Positions 23,121 to 35,755 are shown, counted from the first letter of the stretch. The stretch is DNA of 64,000 nucleotides from Flaccisagitta enflata (GCA_965153355.1 OZ231126.1:54746001-54810000), one strand, 5' to 3'. Program-made: numbers and translations. The notes: generated by a model from the sequence alone, not told the origin.

Positions 23121-23321
23121 CCTAGCTAGCTTCCTGCGAGCGCCGCTCGCGTGCTCGGCTACTTTGCCGAGCCCTGATTGGAGGGACCAAAAGGACGATT
23201 TGAATGGGGTCACCATCCCTACACCCTACTTACAGCAATTTTCACAATTTGAGACAAATAGACATAATGCAGTCCGATCAGTTTTAAAAGGATCTATGTA
23301 TGTACATATTTTTCTTTCCTT

Positions 23322-23492
23322 TTTTTAGTCGCAGACACGCGACTCTACACCTTGCCGTGTCGGTCGGTCGGTCGGTAGGTCGGTCCGTCCGTCCGTCCGT
23401 CCGTCCGTCACATTTTTGAATTCCGAGCGGTTTTCGCATTACTGCTCCTGCCCAACCGTCCGCGACTGGATTGCCGTGTATCCGGCCTTGTT
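23322..23492 (+). mobile_element. Terminal-hairpin repeat family, full copy
   Basis: Begins TTTTTAGTCGCAGACACGCG, followed by TCGG and CCGT tetranucleotides, GAATTCCGAGCGGTTTTCGC, CGTCCGCGACTGGATTGCCG and TATCCGGCCTTGTT. The CGCGACT word is present at the hairpin and near the far end. Confidence 0.85.
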
Positions 23493-23839
23493 ATTTGTTT
23501 GGTCATCATTCAAAAAATAATAGGAAGATCGTAGTAGTCAGCGTTTCCCAAAGAATCAGTCCTTTCTGATTCAAGGACCTTGAAATGCAACCTCTGTTAC
23601 AGAAGTGAGTGATGTCGAATGTTACGTCATGCGATCTGTCAACTATATATCGGTAAATTCCTTAAACAAGCTTACAATGGTTTACTATTCATCGAATTTT
23701 CGAGTCGATGGCGCAAACCGCATTGCTTTAAGTCCAGTCGTTGCATATGCTTCCCGAAGATCTTCAAATTTGAACGATCCTATGTGTATTTGTGTTTGTG
23801 TTTGCGTTTGTGTTTGTGTTGTGTGTGTTTGTGTTTGTG

Positions 23840-23840
23840 A

Positions 23841-23936
<96 letters not shown>

Positions 23937-23958
23937 GTGCGTGTATTTGTATTGAATG

Positions 23959-24052
<94 letters not shown>
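23840..24052. repeat. (GT)n microsatellite, two blocks
   Basis: Two GT runs (about 85 and 90 bp) separated by CGTGTGCGTGTATTTGTATTGAATG. Confidence 0.95.
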
Positions 24053-24053
<1 letters not shown>

Positions 24054-25045
24054 GGGGTTGCCTTTCCACTTCCAGGAGGCCAAAATTCTGGTACATCCAG
24101 GGATGAAAGCCTCGCAAATTGTCAATAGTGTTTACTCCGGATTGCTTTTATTTTCAATGGTGTTTGCTCTCAACTATCCTTTGAAATTGACAAATGATAG
24201 GCTTACCTGACAAAAACATCAGTCTGACAGCATACATAGTTATGTTTAACGTGGCGAGTTGAATTTTAGGGTGATAATAGCAGTGAGGAAATATAAAATG
24301 AAATGCACCTTCATATCATACCTGCTTTGCAAGAAAGTGAAGCGAACGCCATGACTGGTCAAACAAATGAAAACCGGACTGGGGCTGCACTGGGGCTGGG
24401 CAGGGGCCGTAGTGCTCAGAAATCATTAGTAGTATTTCAATCGATTTTGCAAATCCAAAATTTCGCGTTATGTACCTTATACCTGCATACCTTCCTTCCT
24501 TCATACCTACTGACATACCCTCTTTTAGAGTTGCTTAGCAAGCGACTGAAAAGGCAATGCGTATAAAAGTACCGATAAAGAAGAAGGAAATGGAGGGAAA
24601 AAAATCTGGAACAGATATCTACTTCTCTCCTTTGTCCACAATCGCCGTAAGTAAAACAGCTGGTCAGATCTTTATGTCATAATAATGATAATATCAAAAA
24701 CATGTGTCATATCGTGGTGTTTCTGTTGTACTGTAATATTTGTATAAAAAATGCAAATCTTTTCAGCAATTCTCCTCTAGGTCACTGGCATGACTGGCTA
24801 ATATGGAGTTTGATAACGGGGAGCTTACCCAAACGTGATACTGGCCAATTTTTTAAAAGGCTTCAATAGGACTCAAGGATCATCGCGCCAATGTTGCGCA
24901 TGGGAACATATGTAATCTTTAGACCGTAATCAATGGCAAAAATTGTTATCTATGCCCAACTGTCCATTGTTTATTTCCCCGCAAATTCTGGAGAGGTAGA
25001 TAGAGATCTTTAGATAAGTGGAAGATTCTCTCCAGTTCCTTGAAA
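24053..25045. other. Intergenic, no gene seen
   Basis: No supported exon or element. Confidence 0.4.
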
Positions 25046-25243
25046 AACAAGGCCGGATACATGGCTACCGAGTCGCGTGCGGGTGGGCAGGGGCCATATT
25101 TGAGGTCACCAGACCATTTGGGCAGGAGCAGTGAGGTCAAAGATATAAAATCATAAAAAAAAGTAAAGTGTGACGGACCAACCGACCAATCGACCGACCG
25201 AGGGACAAAGCGGGTTGTAGAGTCGCGTGCACGCGACTAAAAA
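25046..25243 (-). mobile_element. Terminal-hairpin repeat family, full copy (minus)
   Basis: Minus strand: TTTTTAGTCGCGTGCACGCG start (perfect palindrome stem), TCGGTCGG tract, and a distal end with AGTCGCGTGCGGGTGGGCAG then ATCCGGCCTTGTT. Confidence 0.85.
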
Positions 25244-25871
25244 TGGACACAAAAGTAGGGAAATTATCATTACAGTGATAATGCCATGGATGCATCTGTG
25301 TGACTTTATTCTGTCTGATATTGATTCTTTTTTCCCATTTGTCGTTGTCGAGTTTGGCTTGAACGTGGCGGAATTCTCTCGTCACACACTCGCTTCATTG
25401 ATTATAAGCTTTCGTATGATGAAATTCCCGTGAGAATAGTGGAGCAGTCGCTGGCCAGCAGGCCGGGGCAAATACCGAGGAAAATGATTCTTGCAATTTC
25501 ATTCTCTTACTTTCTAGACAGTCAGTGAACTGAACGAGTATCAAGTTTTCTCTCATAACTGAATCTTTTTGATTACTTTGACCGATCATGCGTGACAATT
25601 CATCAAATCATTGAATGGAAAGATGAATGAAACATTCTATTATCGATATACATAACAGATAAATCGTTACAAATGTTTGTCAACGGAAAGGAGAAAGATT
25701 TACGGCGTATTTTACGCAAGGTTGAAAACAAAGACAAAACCTCTCTCTCTCCTTGGAAAATGTTTCCCGTGCCTTCCCAAAGATTCGAAGCCCCAAAAAG
25801 TGAAAGAGTTTCGATTTAAAAGCTCCATACCTCTTCAGATAAAGAACTCCATCCATTAGCTAAGGGCCAAG
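25244..25871. other. Upstream region of discoidin-like copy 3, no other gene seen
   Basis: No recognisable coding or repeat feature. Confidence 0.4.
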
Positions 25872-27193
25872 ATGGCAACCATTTTCTACGTAGGTCTTTC
25901 GCTATTTTCTTTTTTTCATTTCCCTCATGGGATTGATGGAAGAGCATCGGTCTTTTTCGTAGAGAATCATATCGACGGTAAGACTTCAGAGACATCGTAT
26001 GTATGGTAGCGTGATACTAAAGCGAAACAACATCAGTTTTGGGATCACATACATGTATTAGATGGTATATAGTCAGAATTTTCGAACAATCTGGCTTGTT
26101 CTTTGATCAATGACAGAGAAGCAGAGAGGAAAAGCAATCTAAAGGGGAAGAAATGACTAAAAAGAGAGAGACAATGAGACAATCCTGAATCAGGAAAAAG
26201 AGAGAAAGACCCAATACTCAATGAAATGCGGGACACCTAATCTCATCTATCGCCGGCGTTTATCTTTAGTGGGGGAGGGGCCAGAGAGTCTTTCTCTCTC
26301 TTTCCTAATTCAGGATTGTCTCATTGTCTCTCTCTTTTTAGTCATTTCTTCCCCTTTAAATTGCTTTTCCTTTCTGCTTCTCTGTCATTGATCAAAGAAC
26401 AAGCCAGATAGTTCGAGAATTCTGACTATATACCATCTAATACATGTATGTGATCCCAAAACTGATGTTGTTTCGCTTTAATATCGACGGTTAGAAAACA
26501 AGAAATTTTGAAGATGCCACGTTGCTCACATGATTCATTTCTTTCATGTTGCCAAGCTAAAAGTTTGTTTTGTTTTGTCCTTTATTTCGTTTTGGGTCCG
26601 AGATACATGGTATCAAAATTGTTCCGGCTCCTTTTCATAATCAAGTCTCTGTCGATTTCAAATCATTAACAGTCCACGTTGGAGTGATTCCCTTCGAATT
26701 TCGACCCGTCTCGTACATCGGCACGTCTCACGCTGATTCATTATACAACAACAATTTTCCGGCAAAATATGGATTTCGAATGCAACCGGAAAACACAAAC
26801 GAACCATGGTGCAGCTCCAGTAGTGACCCATTTCCCACTACTATCTGGTATCAATTCGAAAAAGAGTTGGCTCTTTCCATGATTGGCTTCACCACAAGAT
26901 TACTAGAAGCCACAGTTGGAAACATGAATGATTTATGCGCCCCTAAAGAGTTGTTAGTGGTTGGCAAGGAGAAAGACGCGTTGCATGGAGATTGGCTCAT
27001 TTTGGCGAGAGTTCAAGACGCCGGTTTCCACATGCTCGAAGAGGCTAAATCTTGGGCGATATCCGACAAACATCGGTTTAGGAAATTGAAATGGGTCGGT
27101 TTGCGCATCAAGTCCGTGTCCGGTTGTGAACATTTGAATCAATTTACTTGTTTGCAAAATATTCGCATGTGGGAAGTGCGTCCGCGAGGATGA
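25872..27193 (+). CDS. Discoidin-like secreted protein, copy 3 (208 aa, intact)
   Basis: Two exons: 25872-25977 and 26673-27193, donor G|GTAAGACT, acceptor CATTAACAG, phase 1; 627 nt joined. The ATG is in good context (GCCAAGATGGC). Exon 1: hydrophobic leader (MATIFYVGLSLFSFFHF) and SVFFVENHIDG. Exon 2: VHVGVIPFEFRPVSYIGTS, KYGF, NEPWCSSSS, TIWYQFEKELALSMIGFTTR, GDWLILARV, WVGLRIKSVSGC and CLQNIRMWEV. It aligns without a break to copy 2; three of the same cysteine positions are clear (EPWC, LCAP, TCLQN) plus SGC. A galactose-binding-like (discoidin) domain is the best fold guess; the function is unknown. The intron contains a foldback element (26022-26480). Confidence 0.75.
26022..26480. mobile_element. 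Foldback element in the intron of discoidin-like copy 3
   Basis: Inverted arms of about 190 bp (26022-26212 and 26290-26480), e.g. GCGAAACAACATCAGTTTTG left and CAAAACTGATGTTGTTTCGC right, with a ~75-bp spacer. No coding capacity. Confidence 0.9.
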
Positions 27194-28311
27194 AGTAAGT
27201 GTCTCTCATGGTATGCAATGGTTGCCGGTTGGTACTATCTAGCTAAAATATATATAAAGCGATAACTCTGATAAAAAAAAAAAAATTCCTATAAACATCA
27301 GTGAGATTCTGAAACTATGTACTTCTAATTTCTGACCAAATGCCGCTAACCGCATTCTTTTAGCTCAAGGCAATTGAATTTAACAAGCATAACAAAAACG
27401 ACACCCCAATTAAAAAATGGCAAAAACTAAACATCTTGTTTCTTTTTAGTTTTTGCACTGATTAGAAAAGAGTAGATTGGAGGTGTTTTCACCTAACTTT
27501 TGGTCCTCTACACAAGGCCAAACACTTCATAAATTTTCGTGGTCAATTTCAATCCCACTGGGTTATTTGGATTCCAATTGAAGCAAAAAGGTAGGACCCA
27601 CGATTTGCTAGAGAATGGTCTACAAACTCATTCAAGGAGGGAGAGTTGTCATGCATTTATACTATGTATTTGTGTCAAAATGCTTAGAAAATCCATACTT
27701 AGTTAATTTTGTGACCTAAATATGCAGTAATAAGTATTTGATAAATTCTAAAGATTTTTTTTATCAATACTATGTCAATAAACCAACTAATTCATCTCGA
27801 AAAAAATCGTTCCCTTTTAGAGATGGTTTCCAAGCAAAAAAAAAATCGACATAGACAGTTTTTTGCTCATACATTGTTCAAATTTGTTTTCACAACTGTG
27901 ATTTTCTACGTTTTTTACGATTAATCACAAGCAAGGACCATTCTATTTTGTTGAATCAGACTCATGTTTTTAGTTTACGGCTCGTTGAGGGCTTTTCCAC
28001 GCATTTTGGATTTCTTTGATTTGCATTATGTCGATTTCTAGAAACTTATTCAACGTGTCTGGTACATAATCTGAAAAGAAAGGAACAGCAAACATATTTA
28101 TGTGCCTGCGAATATGCTAGGAAGGCCAGAGATGACATGATATCACAAAATAATGACAGAATATGACATCACCTCCTTGCCTTGATCTCTGATTGGCGTA
28201 AATATACCGCTGGTTGTTTTTACGTGGACGCGCCGCTTCTTACACGGTATAATTTTTTTGGCAAACTTATGGCTTCTACTTTTGCAATGATCAAAATGTT
28301 TAAAAAAATAA
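27194..28311. other. Intergenic, no gene seen
   Basis: AT-rich; no supported feature. Confidence 0.4.
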
Positions 28312-28358
28312 AACAAGGCCAAGTAGGCCAATAAGGTGCGACGTGTCGCACCTAAAAA
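28312..28358 (-). mobile_element. Minimal terminal-hairpin repeat, AGGTGCG variant (47 bp)
   Basis: Only the two ends are present: AACAAGGCCAAGTAGGCC, AATA, then the hairpin AGGTGCGACGTGTCGCACCT followed by AAAAA. The tetranucleotide core is missing. Stem AGGTGCGAC/GTCGCACCT. Confidence 0.75.
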
Positions 28359-29370
28359 GAAGAAACTAGCTCCGAGAAAAGCTTGAAGAGTCAACTAATG
28401 AAGAAATTTAGGCTCTCCCTCCTTGGGAGAGTTTTGTTTCAGATGACTCCCATCTTGTCGATATTTTTATGAGCTAGATAGTCATTATATTAGGTTTTCG
28501 CATTGGAAAAAAAAACTTGAGATATTACAAATGAAATATCAAGACCATGTCTAGATGAACTGCCCAATGCGAAAACTTCTTGAAAACTTCAAAGATAAAC
28601 ATGTTTGCGTGAAAATATCGTATTTGAAGCTAACAAACTGCTATGACTGACTTTCCAGTATTTATTTATAATTATGTCTTGAATCTTTTTTTTTTTTTTT
28701 TTGTCATCTACTACTTATTTTTGGAAACCCCTTAAAACGGAATTTCACTGTACAAAATCAGTCTCTTACAATTTTTTCTTAAATTTCGATTAAAATAGCA
28801 ATCAATAGCATGTCTTTATATTTTATGAAATGTGTGACTTTCATGTAAAATGTATGTGTCATGGTTCAGAACGTCCATTAGCTGAAAATCTTTCTTAACA
28901 GTAAATCTTTGTTTAAAGAACACTAACCCATTCCACAAATCTGCAAGCTTAGAAGGTCGTTGAAGTTTTTGTTTTTGTGTTGATACTTTGCTGTCTCTCC
29001 AAGATTTTCAGAAAAAATAAAATGCGTACCCAATGGAAACAAACACATTTTGGAAAACTTTCTGAGAAGACCGATCAGTGAAAGATTATTGATATTCTAC
29101 AGATAGACAGAAAGATGAAGAGCTTGATGATTTATAGGTAGAAGGACGTTTGGACTGGAAGCAATATTTTCTTTTATCACATCCAGCAATAGAAGAGAGA
29201 TGCCAATCTTGTTTGCGTGTGGTTGATTGTTGTCATTTGTCATCGTCAAAATTGCGTTATGTAAGACATATATAGAGAGACCGGAGATAGAAAGAATAGT
29301 CGCAAAAGCGTTGGATGGTCAGCGGTACCCGTGCCCTGCATAAGTAGGTTATGCTTGAAGTAGAAGGGGA
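28359..29370. other. Intergenic, no gene seen
   Basis: No supported feature until the CAAAAGCGTTGGATGGTCAG motif at 29300, which also precedes hairpin-TIR copies at 20918 and 48462. Confidence 0.4.
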
Positions 29371-29710
29371 AGCAGGGTAGCGGTCCTGAAGCTATGTGTG
29401 AAAGCATAGGTCATCAACCCCTTCGCGAAGGGGTTGATAATATATGCTTTCACACATATGGGGAATTTTCTCCATCCCCTTCTCCAGCGTACCTCCCCTC
29501 AAGCCTCAGTCTTGTGACTTAAATTTCAGCCTCAAGGCCTGGAGGCTGGGATTTGGGTCTCGAGACTGGGATTTGGCCCTGGAATTTGGGCCTCGAGGCT
29601 GGAATTCGGGCGTCAAGACTGGGATTTGAAGGGGGGCTTACTGGAGAAGGAATAGATAATTACCCCTATGTGTGAAAGCAAAGGTCATCGACCCCTTTGG
29701 GGCCACAGCC
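29371..29710. mobile_element. Hairpin-TIR/minisatellite element, copy E (diverged)
   Basis: GAAAGCATAGGTCATCAACC and a CCCCTTCGCGAAGGGG hairpin on the left, TGTGAAAGCAAAGGTCATCG on the right, and a short core of GGCTGGGATTTGGG units. Confidence 0.65.
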
Positions 29711-29984
29711 CAAAAAGGAATGATGGGAACCGTATAATGTTGCCGCTTTTAGCTATTTGCTTAATGGCTGTTAATGTCCAATGAGGCCGTCATTATCGCA
29801 AACAGTACTAAAACATCGGCCACACAACAATTTCAACACTCTTTACCTACATTTGATTTAAAAATACAGCGGGACCTCGGGATAATGGTCTTGAAGGGAC
29901 TGGATATTTTTGACCATTAAACAGGGGGACTGTTATCATGAAACATAAAAATCTTTGTATCATCAGGATATAAAAGATACCAGT
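29711..29984. other. Intergenic, no gene seen
   Basis: No supported feature. Confidence 0.35.
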
Positions 29985-30070
29985 AATGGCGACTGTCGCT
30001 GTGAGGAAAAAAGTTGTAAGCGTTGGTCACTTTTCACCAAGCTTTTGTCTTCAGTCACTGCAAATTCTTT
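29985..30070 (+). repeat. Interspersed repeat shared with 478-556
   Basis: CCAGTAATGGCGACTGTCGC, GTGAGGAAAAAAG and CTTCAGTCACTGCAAATT match the minus strand of 478-556. Confidence 0.6.
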
Positions 30071-30111
30071 TACTTGTTAGATCAAATCAAGAGCAATTGT
30101 ATGTATTGATT

Positions 30112-30740
30112 GCACTGAAAATCAGAGAAAAATAGAACTGAGCCAAATGAGCTAGATGAGCTAAAGAACTCACAGTCACTCAACCAGATAACCAGCCATG
30201 CTCACTGACATGCTTTCTTGTAATTGTATGCTCAATTAAAACATTTTTTTATTCATCCTATTTAGAATAAGAAAAAAACAAGACCGGATACACGGCTACC
30301 CCAGTCGAGTGCGGGTGGGCAGGGGCTATATTCGAGGTTGCTAGACCATTTGGGCAGGAGCCGTGTGCTCAGATGATAAAAATAGAAAAAAAGCTAAGTG
30401 TGACCGACAGACAAAGCAGGGTGTAGAGTCGCATAACATGCAACTAAAAATTGAGCTGAATGAGCTAAATGAGCTAGACTACTTAAAAACACCCTCAAAA
30501 ATAAGCAGCTCTTCTCACTGACACACTTTTTTATATCTTCTGGCTTAAACATGTATCAAAATATTTATTCATTTATTGCATTTGAAATCAGAAAAAGAAA
30601 GACTGAGCTGAATGAGCTAAATGAGCTAGAATGCTTAAAAACACCATCACAGATGAGTAGCTATGCTCATACATATGTTTTCTTGTATTTGCATGCTCAA
30701 ACAAACATAGATTCACTCCTTTATTGATCCTACATAAAAT
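30112..30740. repeat. Three diverged ~150-bp tandem units
   Basis: Each unit has GAGC(T/C)(G/A)AATGAGCTA, then (A/C)TCACTGACA(C/T)(A/G)CTTT-like words and CATTTTTTTATTCATYC. Units lie at about 30112-30270, 30451-30594 and 30595-30740. A terminal-hairpin repeat is inserted between units 1 and 2. Confidence 0.65.
30277..30450 (-). mobile_element. Terminal-hairpin repeat (minus), decayed stem
   Basis: Minus strand: TTTTTAGTTGCATGTTATGC, GACTCTACACC, CGGTCACAC and a distal CACTCGACTGGGGTAGCCGT then ATCCGGTCTTGTT. The hairpin now reads AGTCGC/GCAACT with one unpaired position. Confidence 0.75.
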
Positions 30741-31163
30741 GATAAAAAATCGAGAAAAAAATAATTTGAATTTTTCGTAAATATATCTTTATAAAATCAT
30801 AAAAATATTTGTTGCAGAGCATTCTCCTCGGTGCCAAATAAAAGAGAAAGAGAATGAAAAAGAGAGAGAGAAAGAGAATTTACTTACCTTATCAATTTCG
30901 TCCAAGGGTGCAATCAGCCGGATGAGTTCCAAAAATTCCTAATAGGAAAATGAAAACCATGTTTAACTCGAATATGTCAAAAAGTTGAAGACTGACTTCA
31001 ACTTTTTTCCTGATAATAAAAATATGATATGTAATATATGAAAGATATAAACAATTGAATTAAATGTAATTTGTAATATTAATCTTTAATGATTTTGTTT
31101 ACCAATAATTATTTTGACAATATTTTTCATTAAGCAATTCTGGTCATTTTTTTTATTTTGTTA

Positions 31164-31783
31164 CAGTACCTTCTGAGCAAACCCGGCTAGAACTGGAGGA
31201 TTAATTTTTGTTACTTTAATTTCATTTTCTAAACTTCATTTTTTGTATCTAACCTGATTAAAAGTTACTTAATTCCTTGAACATATTTGGCTGTCAAAAA
31301 AAAATAACTCGTGAAATCAAAGTGCATGAAGACATCAATATGGAGTGTTCTAACCCAGACCATTGGATTCAGCAGAAAATTTTACCTTTGCTAGATTACA
31401 AGAACAGCTAAATCAGATAATTATTTTAGATTCTATGGTCATTTAAAGTTTTTAAGGACAATTGTCCTAAATAATTTTTAAACAATTGTCCTTAAAAACT
31501 TAAAATAGTTATAAAACCTAAAATAATTGTCTAATTGAATTGTTCTTGTACTCTTAGATGTGTAAAATTTTCTGCTGAATTCAATGGCCTGGGTTAGAAC
31601 ATTCCATATTGATGTTTTCATGCACTTTGATTTCACGAGTTATTTTTTTTTGACAGCCAAATATGTTCAAGGAATTAAGTATCTTTTAATTAAGTCAGAT
31701 ACAAAAACTGAAGTTAGGGAAATAAAATTTAAGTAACAAAAATTAATCCTCCAGTTTTAGTTGGGTTTGCTCGGAAAGTACTG
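31164..31783. mobile_element. Palindromic foldback MITE with TA target duplication (copy 1)
   Basis: Ends CAGTACCTTCTGAGCAAACC and GGTTTGCTCGGAAAGTACTG, TA on both sides. The arms (~300 bp) are complementary along almost their whole length with a centre near 31475. Copy 2 lies at 49836-50439. CAGT ends and a TA duplication fit Tc1/mariner-type non-autonomous elements. Confidence 0.85.
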
Positions 31784-32095
31784 TATCAAAAGAAAAGAAA
31801 TTAACCTTTATCAAAGAAGGAAGTACTAAAAAGGCCCAAAAATTTACTGTTAAAGCAGGGATTGTTTAGCAGGGGTATTTTAACATTTCAAAAGCCTGAA
31901 TAATTTTGGGACTTAAGTATCTTGCTCTTTAAAGGCGTTGTTATGGAAGTGGGGTTCCACTGTACATCAAAGTCGCTATATGTCAACCAAAAGATCGTCT
32001 AGATTGTCATGATCATTTCAATTCTAGAAAAGGAGCGATACCGTTTGGATGGTTTCTTGGAGATTAGACAGGGATTTATGCCAGCTAAGCATGAA

Positions 32096-32623
32096 CAGTC
32101 AGCGGACAAAACACGATAGGTATATATATCACTCCGTTGGTTTTGATCCAACCCACTGATGTTGAACAGAATGCTGTAAACAATAACTGGTTGTTGAAAT
32201 TACAGCCGGCTGTTTCATTACAAAGTTGGTAAAAATCCAACTTTCACCAAATAGAATGAGACCTGCAGATTCATAATTCTGATGAAATTTTGAGAACTTT
32301 GATATGTCACAATATATACTTCTATATGAAAATAAAAAAAATTTATCAACGTTTAATTCAATTTTAACGTAATGTTAGGAAAAATATTTCTTACAAAAAG
32401 TGTTTAGTGTGACGTATCAAACTTCTCAAAATTTCATCAGAATTATGAATCTGCAGGTCCTATTCTATTTGATGAAAGTTGGATTTTTGCCAACTTCGTA
32501 ACTTAACAGCCGGCTGTAATTTTAATAACCAGTTGTTGTTTACAGCATTCTGTTCAACATCAGTGGGTTGGATCAAAACCAGCGGAGTGATATATATACC
32601 TATTGTGTTTTGTCCGCTGACTG
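32096..32623. mobile_element. Palindromic foldback element with TGAA target duplication
   Basis: Ends CAGTCAGCGGACAAAACACG and TGTGTTTTGTCCGCTGACTG; TGAA at 32092-32095 and 32624-32627. The arms are about 210 bp, including GTGATATATATACC, GCATTCTGTTCAACATCAG and CCTGCAGATTCATAATTC pairs. Confidence 0.85.
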
Positions 32624-33489
32624 TGAAGCAATAAAATATCAAAGTAAGGTGAGGGGAATTTTATCGGGGAGACTGGAGAGTGGTATAGAGAGAGGAAGAA
32701 GAATAAACAGAAAACATGATTTCATTTTGCTGATATGTTTTCTCCGGTCAAAGACCGCTGAAACATGAGACAATAACGACCATAAAAAGCTTTTTTTGAT
32801 GTTCTCATGGAAGATGATTCTGATTTCCTTCTATATCAGAAGGTAATCAGCCATCGATGGTAAGGAGGCAGAAAAGGCAAGGAAACAAGTGCCTGTAAGG
32901 CCATAAGGATTCAACGATGTATTTTAGAATAACATGAAGAGGATTTACTGGCAAAAGCGTGACCGACTGATGGATCAACAGACAGTTTTGGACATGGCCT
33001 GATATTGTCTGGTATGAAGAGAAGATAGAGAACGCAAACTCTAACACTTAAACACAAACTTACTATCTCTCTCAGACCAACCTAACATCTCAATCGTTTT
33101 GTACGAGAAATGGAGATTTTCAAATGATATCAGTGGGTTTTCCATCATGAAGGAAGGTGGACATTAAAACTAAAGAAAAAAACCGTTGCCAGCCTCTTTT
33201 TTTAATTTTGATAAGGTGGGCTTAACCCAGAGGCTAGACGGTTTCCATGTTGTTTAGGCATATTCTGTTGCTGCCCGTATTTAAACTTTAAACATTCCGC
33301 ACGCGATTACGGCTACCTTGTATTCACTACGCAGGCCTGTTGATAACATCCTTTTCTTCATTCTTCAATGTCAATAAGAGTATCAGTCCATTCATTTGGA
33401 CACTGATACGAAGTCCAAAGATCTGGTCGAGGAGTCAACAGAGCCAATAGAAATCCGCGTTTACAATTGACAACTGTACAATGTAGACA
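32624..33489. other. Intergenic, no gene seen
   Basis: No supported feature. Confidence 0.35.
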
Positions 33490-33678
33490 CTACCGGTGTT
33501 TCCTGTCTTCGGTCGACGGATCGGTCCAAATAATGGGGCTATTAATCACAAGAGCGGCGACAACGATGGGCGTAAGCAAACGTAGGGTAAGAATGATCAA
33601 CCAGAGATCTAGACATGGGTAACGAATGATAGAATAGGAGGCGAAATCGTCAGACCCTATGAGGTCGCCGGCGGTCAT
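33490..33678 (-). CDS. Possible first exon with a membrane segment (weak)
   Basis: Minus-strand frame of 62 codons starting MTAGDLIGSDDFASY with a ~24-residue hydrophobic stretch (LWLIILTLRLLTPIVVAALV) and a candidate donor (CG|GTAGTG) just before its stop. It differs from the surrounding simple sequence in composition. I could not find a convincing second exon downstream on the minus strand, so it may be chance. Confidence 0.2.
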   Translation of the reverse strand: MTAGDLIGSDDFASYSIIRYPCLDLWLIILTLRLLTPIVVAALVINSPIIWTDPSTEDRKHR

Positions 33679-33859
33679 CTCAAGTTGACAATCTGACGTG
33701 TGTACATGCCGGGAGTTCCGGTCAATCTTACCACTAAATCCGGGTCCTTAGTTGTGGAATGTTCTCATCATGATTCTCTCTGTCTGTTTGTCTCCCCTTG
33801 TGGATCTATCTGTCAGACAAAAAGTCTTTACGTCTGTATATCTATCTGTGTCCATCTCT

Positions 33860-33901
33860 GCTGTCTTTGGCTTTCTCTGTCTGTCTCTCTGTCTGTCTCT
33901 C

Positions 33902-33950
<49 letters not shown>
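33860..33950. repeat. (CT)n-rich tract
   Basis: CTGT and CT repeats ending in a ~40-bp pure CT run. Confidence 0.9.
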
Positions 33951-35023
33951 TCCATTATCCCTTCTAGGCATTTATTTGCGTTGTACATTTTGATTTCTTT
34001 TTCTCTCTCTCGCTTTCTCCTTCCTCCGCTTTGGCAAATCAAGATATTGGAAAGAGAGAAGACAATCAGGACTCCAATGACATTGACGCAACCTCGATCA
34101 ACATCATCATCGCCATCGCCATCTTCGCACACACACATGAAAGATATTTATTTTTTAGACATATCTGCCGATTGGTATGAGAAGGTCATTTCGAGCCAGA
34201 TTTCCTCGGTTCGATGTTCGTTTAGTTGCGTGGTAGAAAAAGATTAATTAGAAATATGTCTGGATTGCGATTGATTCCATGTATACAGACTTTACGGTCA
34301 CAGACCGCCAAAACTAACCTAAGAATGATAAAAAAAAGAAGTCATCTATAAACAAGTAAAATTCTAACCCTTATCATGTACATATTGTTCTTTCTTGTAT
34401 TGGAAAAAAACACGTACACGTATCCATATTCATACAGAACAATATTGTACGTCCCATGACTTGCGGGGTTTCACATCCAATACTGTTAAAGTCATCCTTT
34501 AGGATAAGCATAGCCAGACTAAAATAAACTAGTTACATATTCCTTGATATTCTTTTAAACAGGACCATTCAGGTGTGTCAAATACGGGTGATGACTGAGT
34601 TTGAGACCATAACGCTGACTCAAGATGGGGCTGTTGATTTTCACCATTTTCCTTTTTCCAAAATTCCATCGGCAACTGTTTTTTTTTTTCGCGATCGAAA
34701 TTTAATGCAATGTCTGCACTCTTGTTTGCCAAGAAACAAATTGATTAACCAAAAAAACATCTTACTGTTTCATTGATATTGGCATGATTAATCGAGACAC
34801 TTTTCCGTGAAGCTTTAAAGAGGTTAGCAGCATTTAAAAGTAATTGGAACGCCCACTATAACAAGGCCAAGGATGGAAAGTAGATAACATGATTACAACA
34901 TTATGCAAATTATGGTCAAAACAGGGTTTTTGAAAAAACGGAAGATGACAGAAATTTGAAAAAAAAACGGTGAAGGCATCAAAATGAGTAACCCCATGAT
35001 GTCCTAGCGTTATGTTCTCAGGG
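33951..35023. other. Intergenic, no gene seen
   Basis: Short open frames only; no supported exon. Confidence 0.35.
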
Positions 35024-35443
35024 CACGCCACGGGGGAGGCTTTCATAGGTTAAGAAAAATTCTCGGTCTTAATGGCGAGTGGTTTGGGCCTCAGGAAGGT
35101 TCACTTTATCACTTCATACCAAAACGAAAATTTTTTTAACAATGAATATCTGGCACTAAGACATATTCATGCATAAATACAGGCTAAGAAAACTGTTAAA
35201 AATGCCATTTTTACTGCTTTTTACGGTATTTTACGGCGTAAGATGATACAGAATGATGACGGGCTGGCCTGTACTTATGCATGAATGTGTCTTAGTGCTT
35301 TTTACGGCATTTTAAAAAAATTTTGAAGTAAAAAAATTTTCATTTTGGTATGAAGTGATAAAGTGAACCTTCCTGAGGCTCAAACCACTCGCCATTGTGA
35401 CCGAGAATTTTTCTTGACCTATGAAAGCCTCCCCCGTGGCGTG
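35024..35443. mobile_element. Foldback element, ~120-bp arms
   Basis: CACGCCACGGGGGAGGCTTT on the left and AAAGCCTCCCCCGTGGCGTG on the right, continuing through ACCTTCCTGAGGC and TTTGGTATGAAGTGATAAAG words. The target duplication was not resolved. Confidence 0.85.
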
Positions 35444-35755
35444 TAGGGATTAATGTTTTGCATATTGACAAACCCGAAGGACCATGCTACAAATGTCTAG
35501 TTGTTCTATCTCAGCCAGCGAGAAATCATAGAAAAGATGCGTCAAAAACGAAACAAGCGACGCGGGGTCACAAAATCGTTGCGGATGGGTGGTGGGGGCG
35601 TCCAACCCCCATCCACACCCCCACTCCCTGCACACACAAACATACGCAAAAAACACACACAAACTTACACAAACAGACACACACACACACAAACATACGC
35701 AAAAAGTATCCGATACCCTCGGTTTTACATTTTTCACCTCGTTTTTTTTTCATTT

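Noticed and set aside
23792-24106. Cys-Val and His-Thr repeat frames over GT/AC tracts (also 36763, 55944, 63111)
   Set aside because: Artefacts of (GT)n; no start context or splice support.
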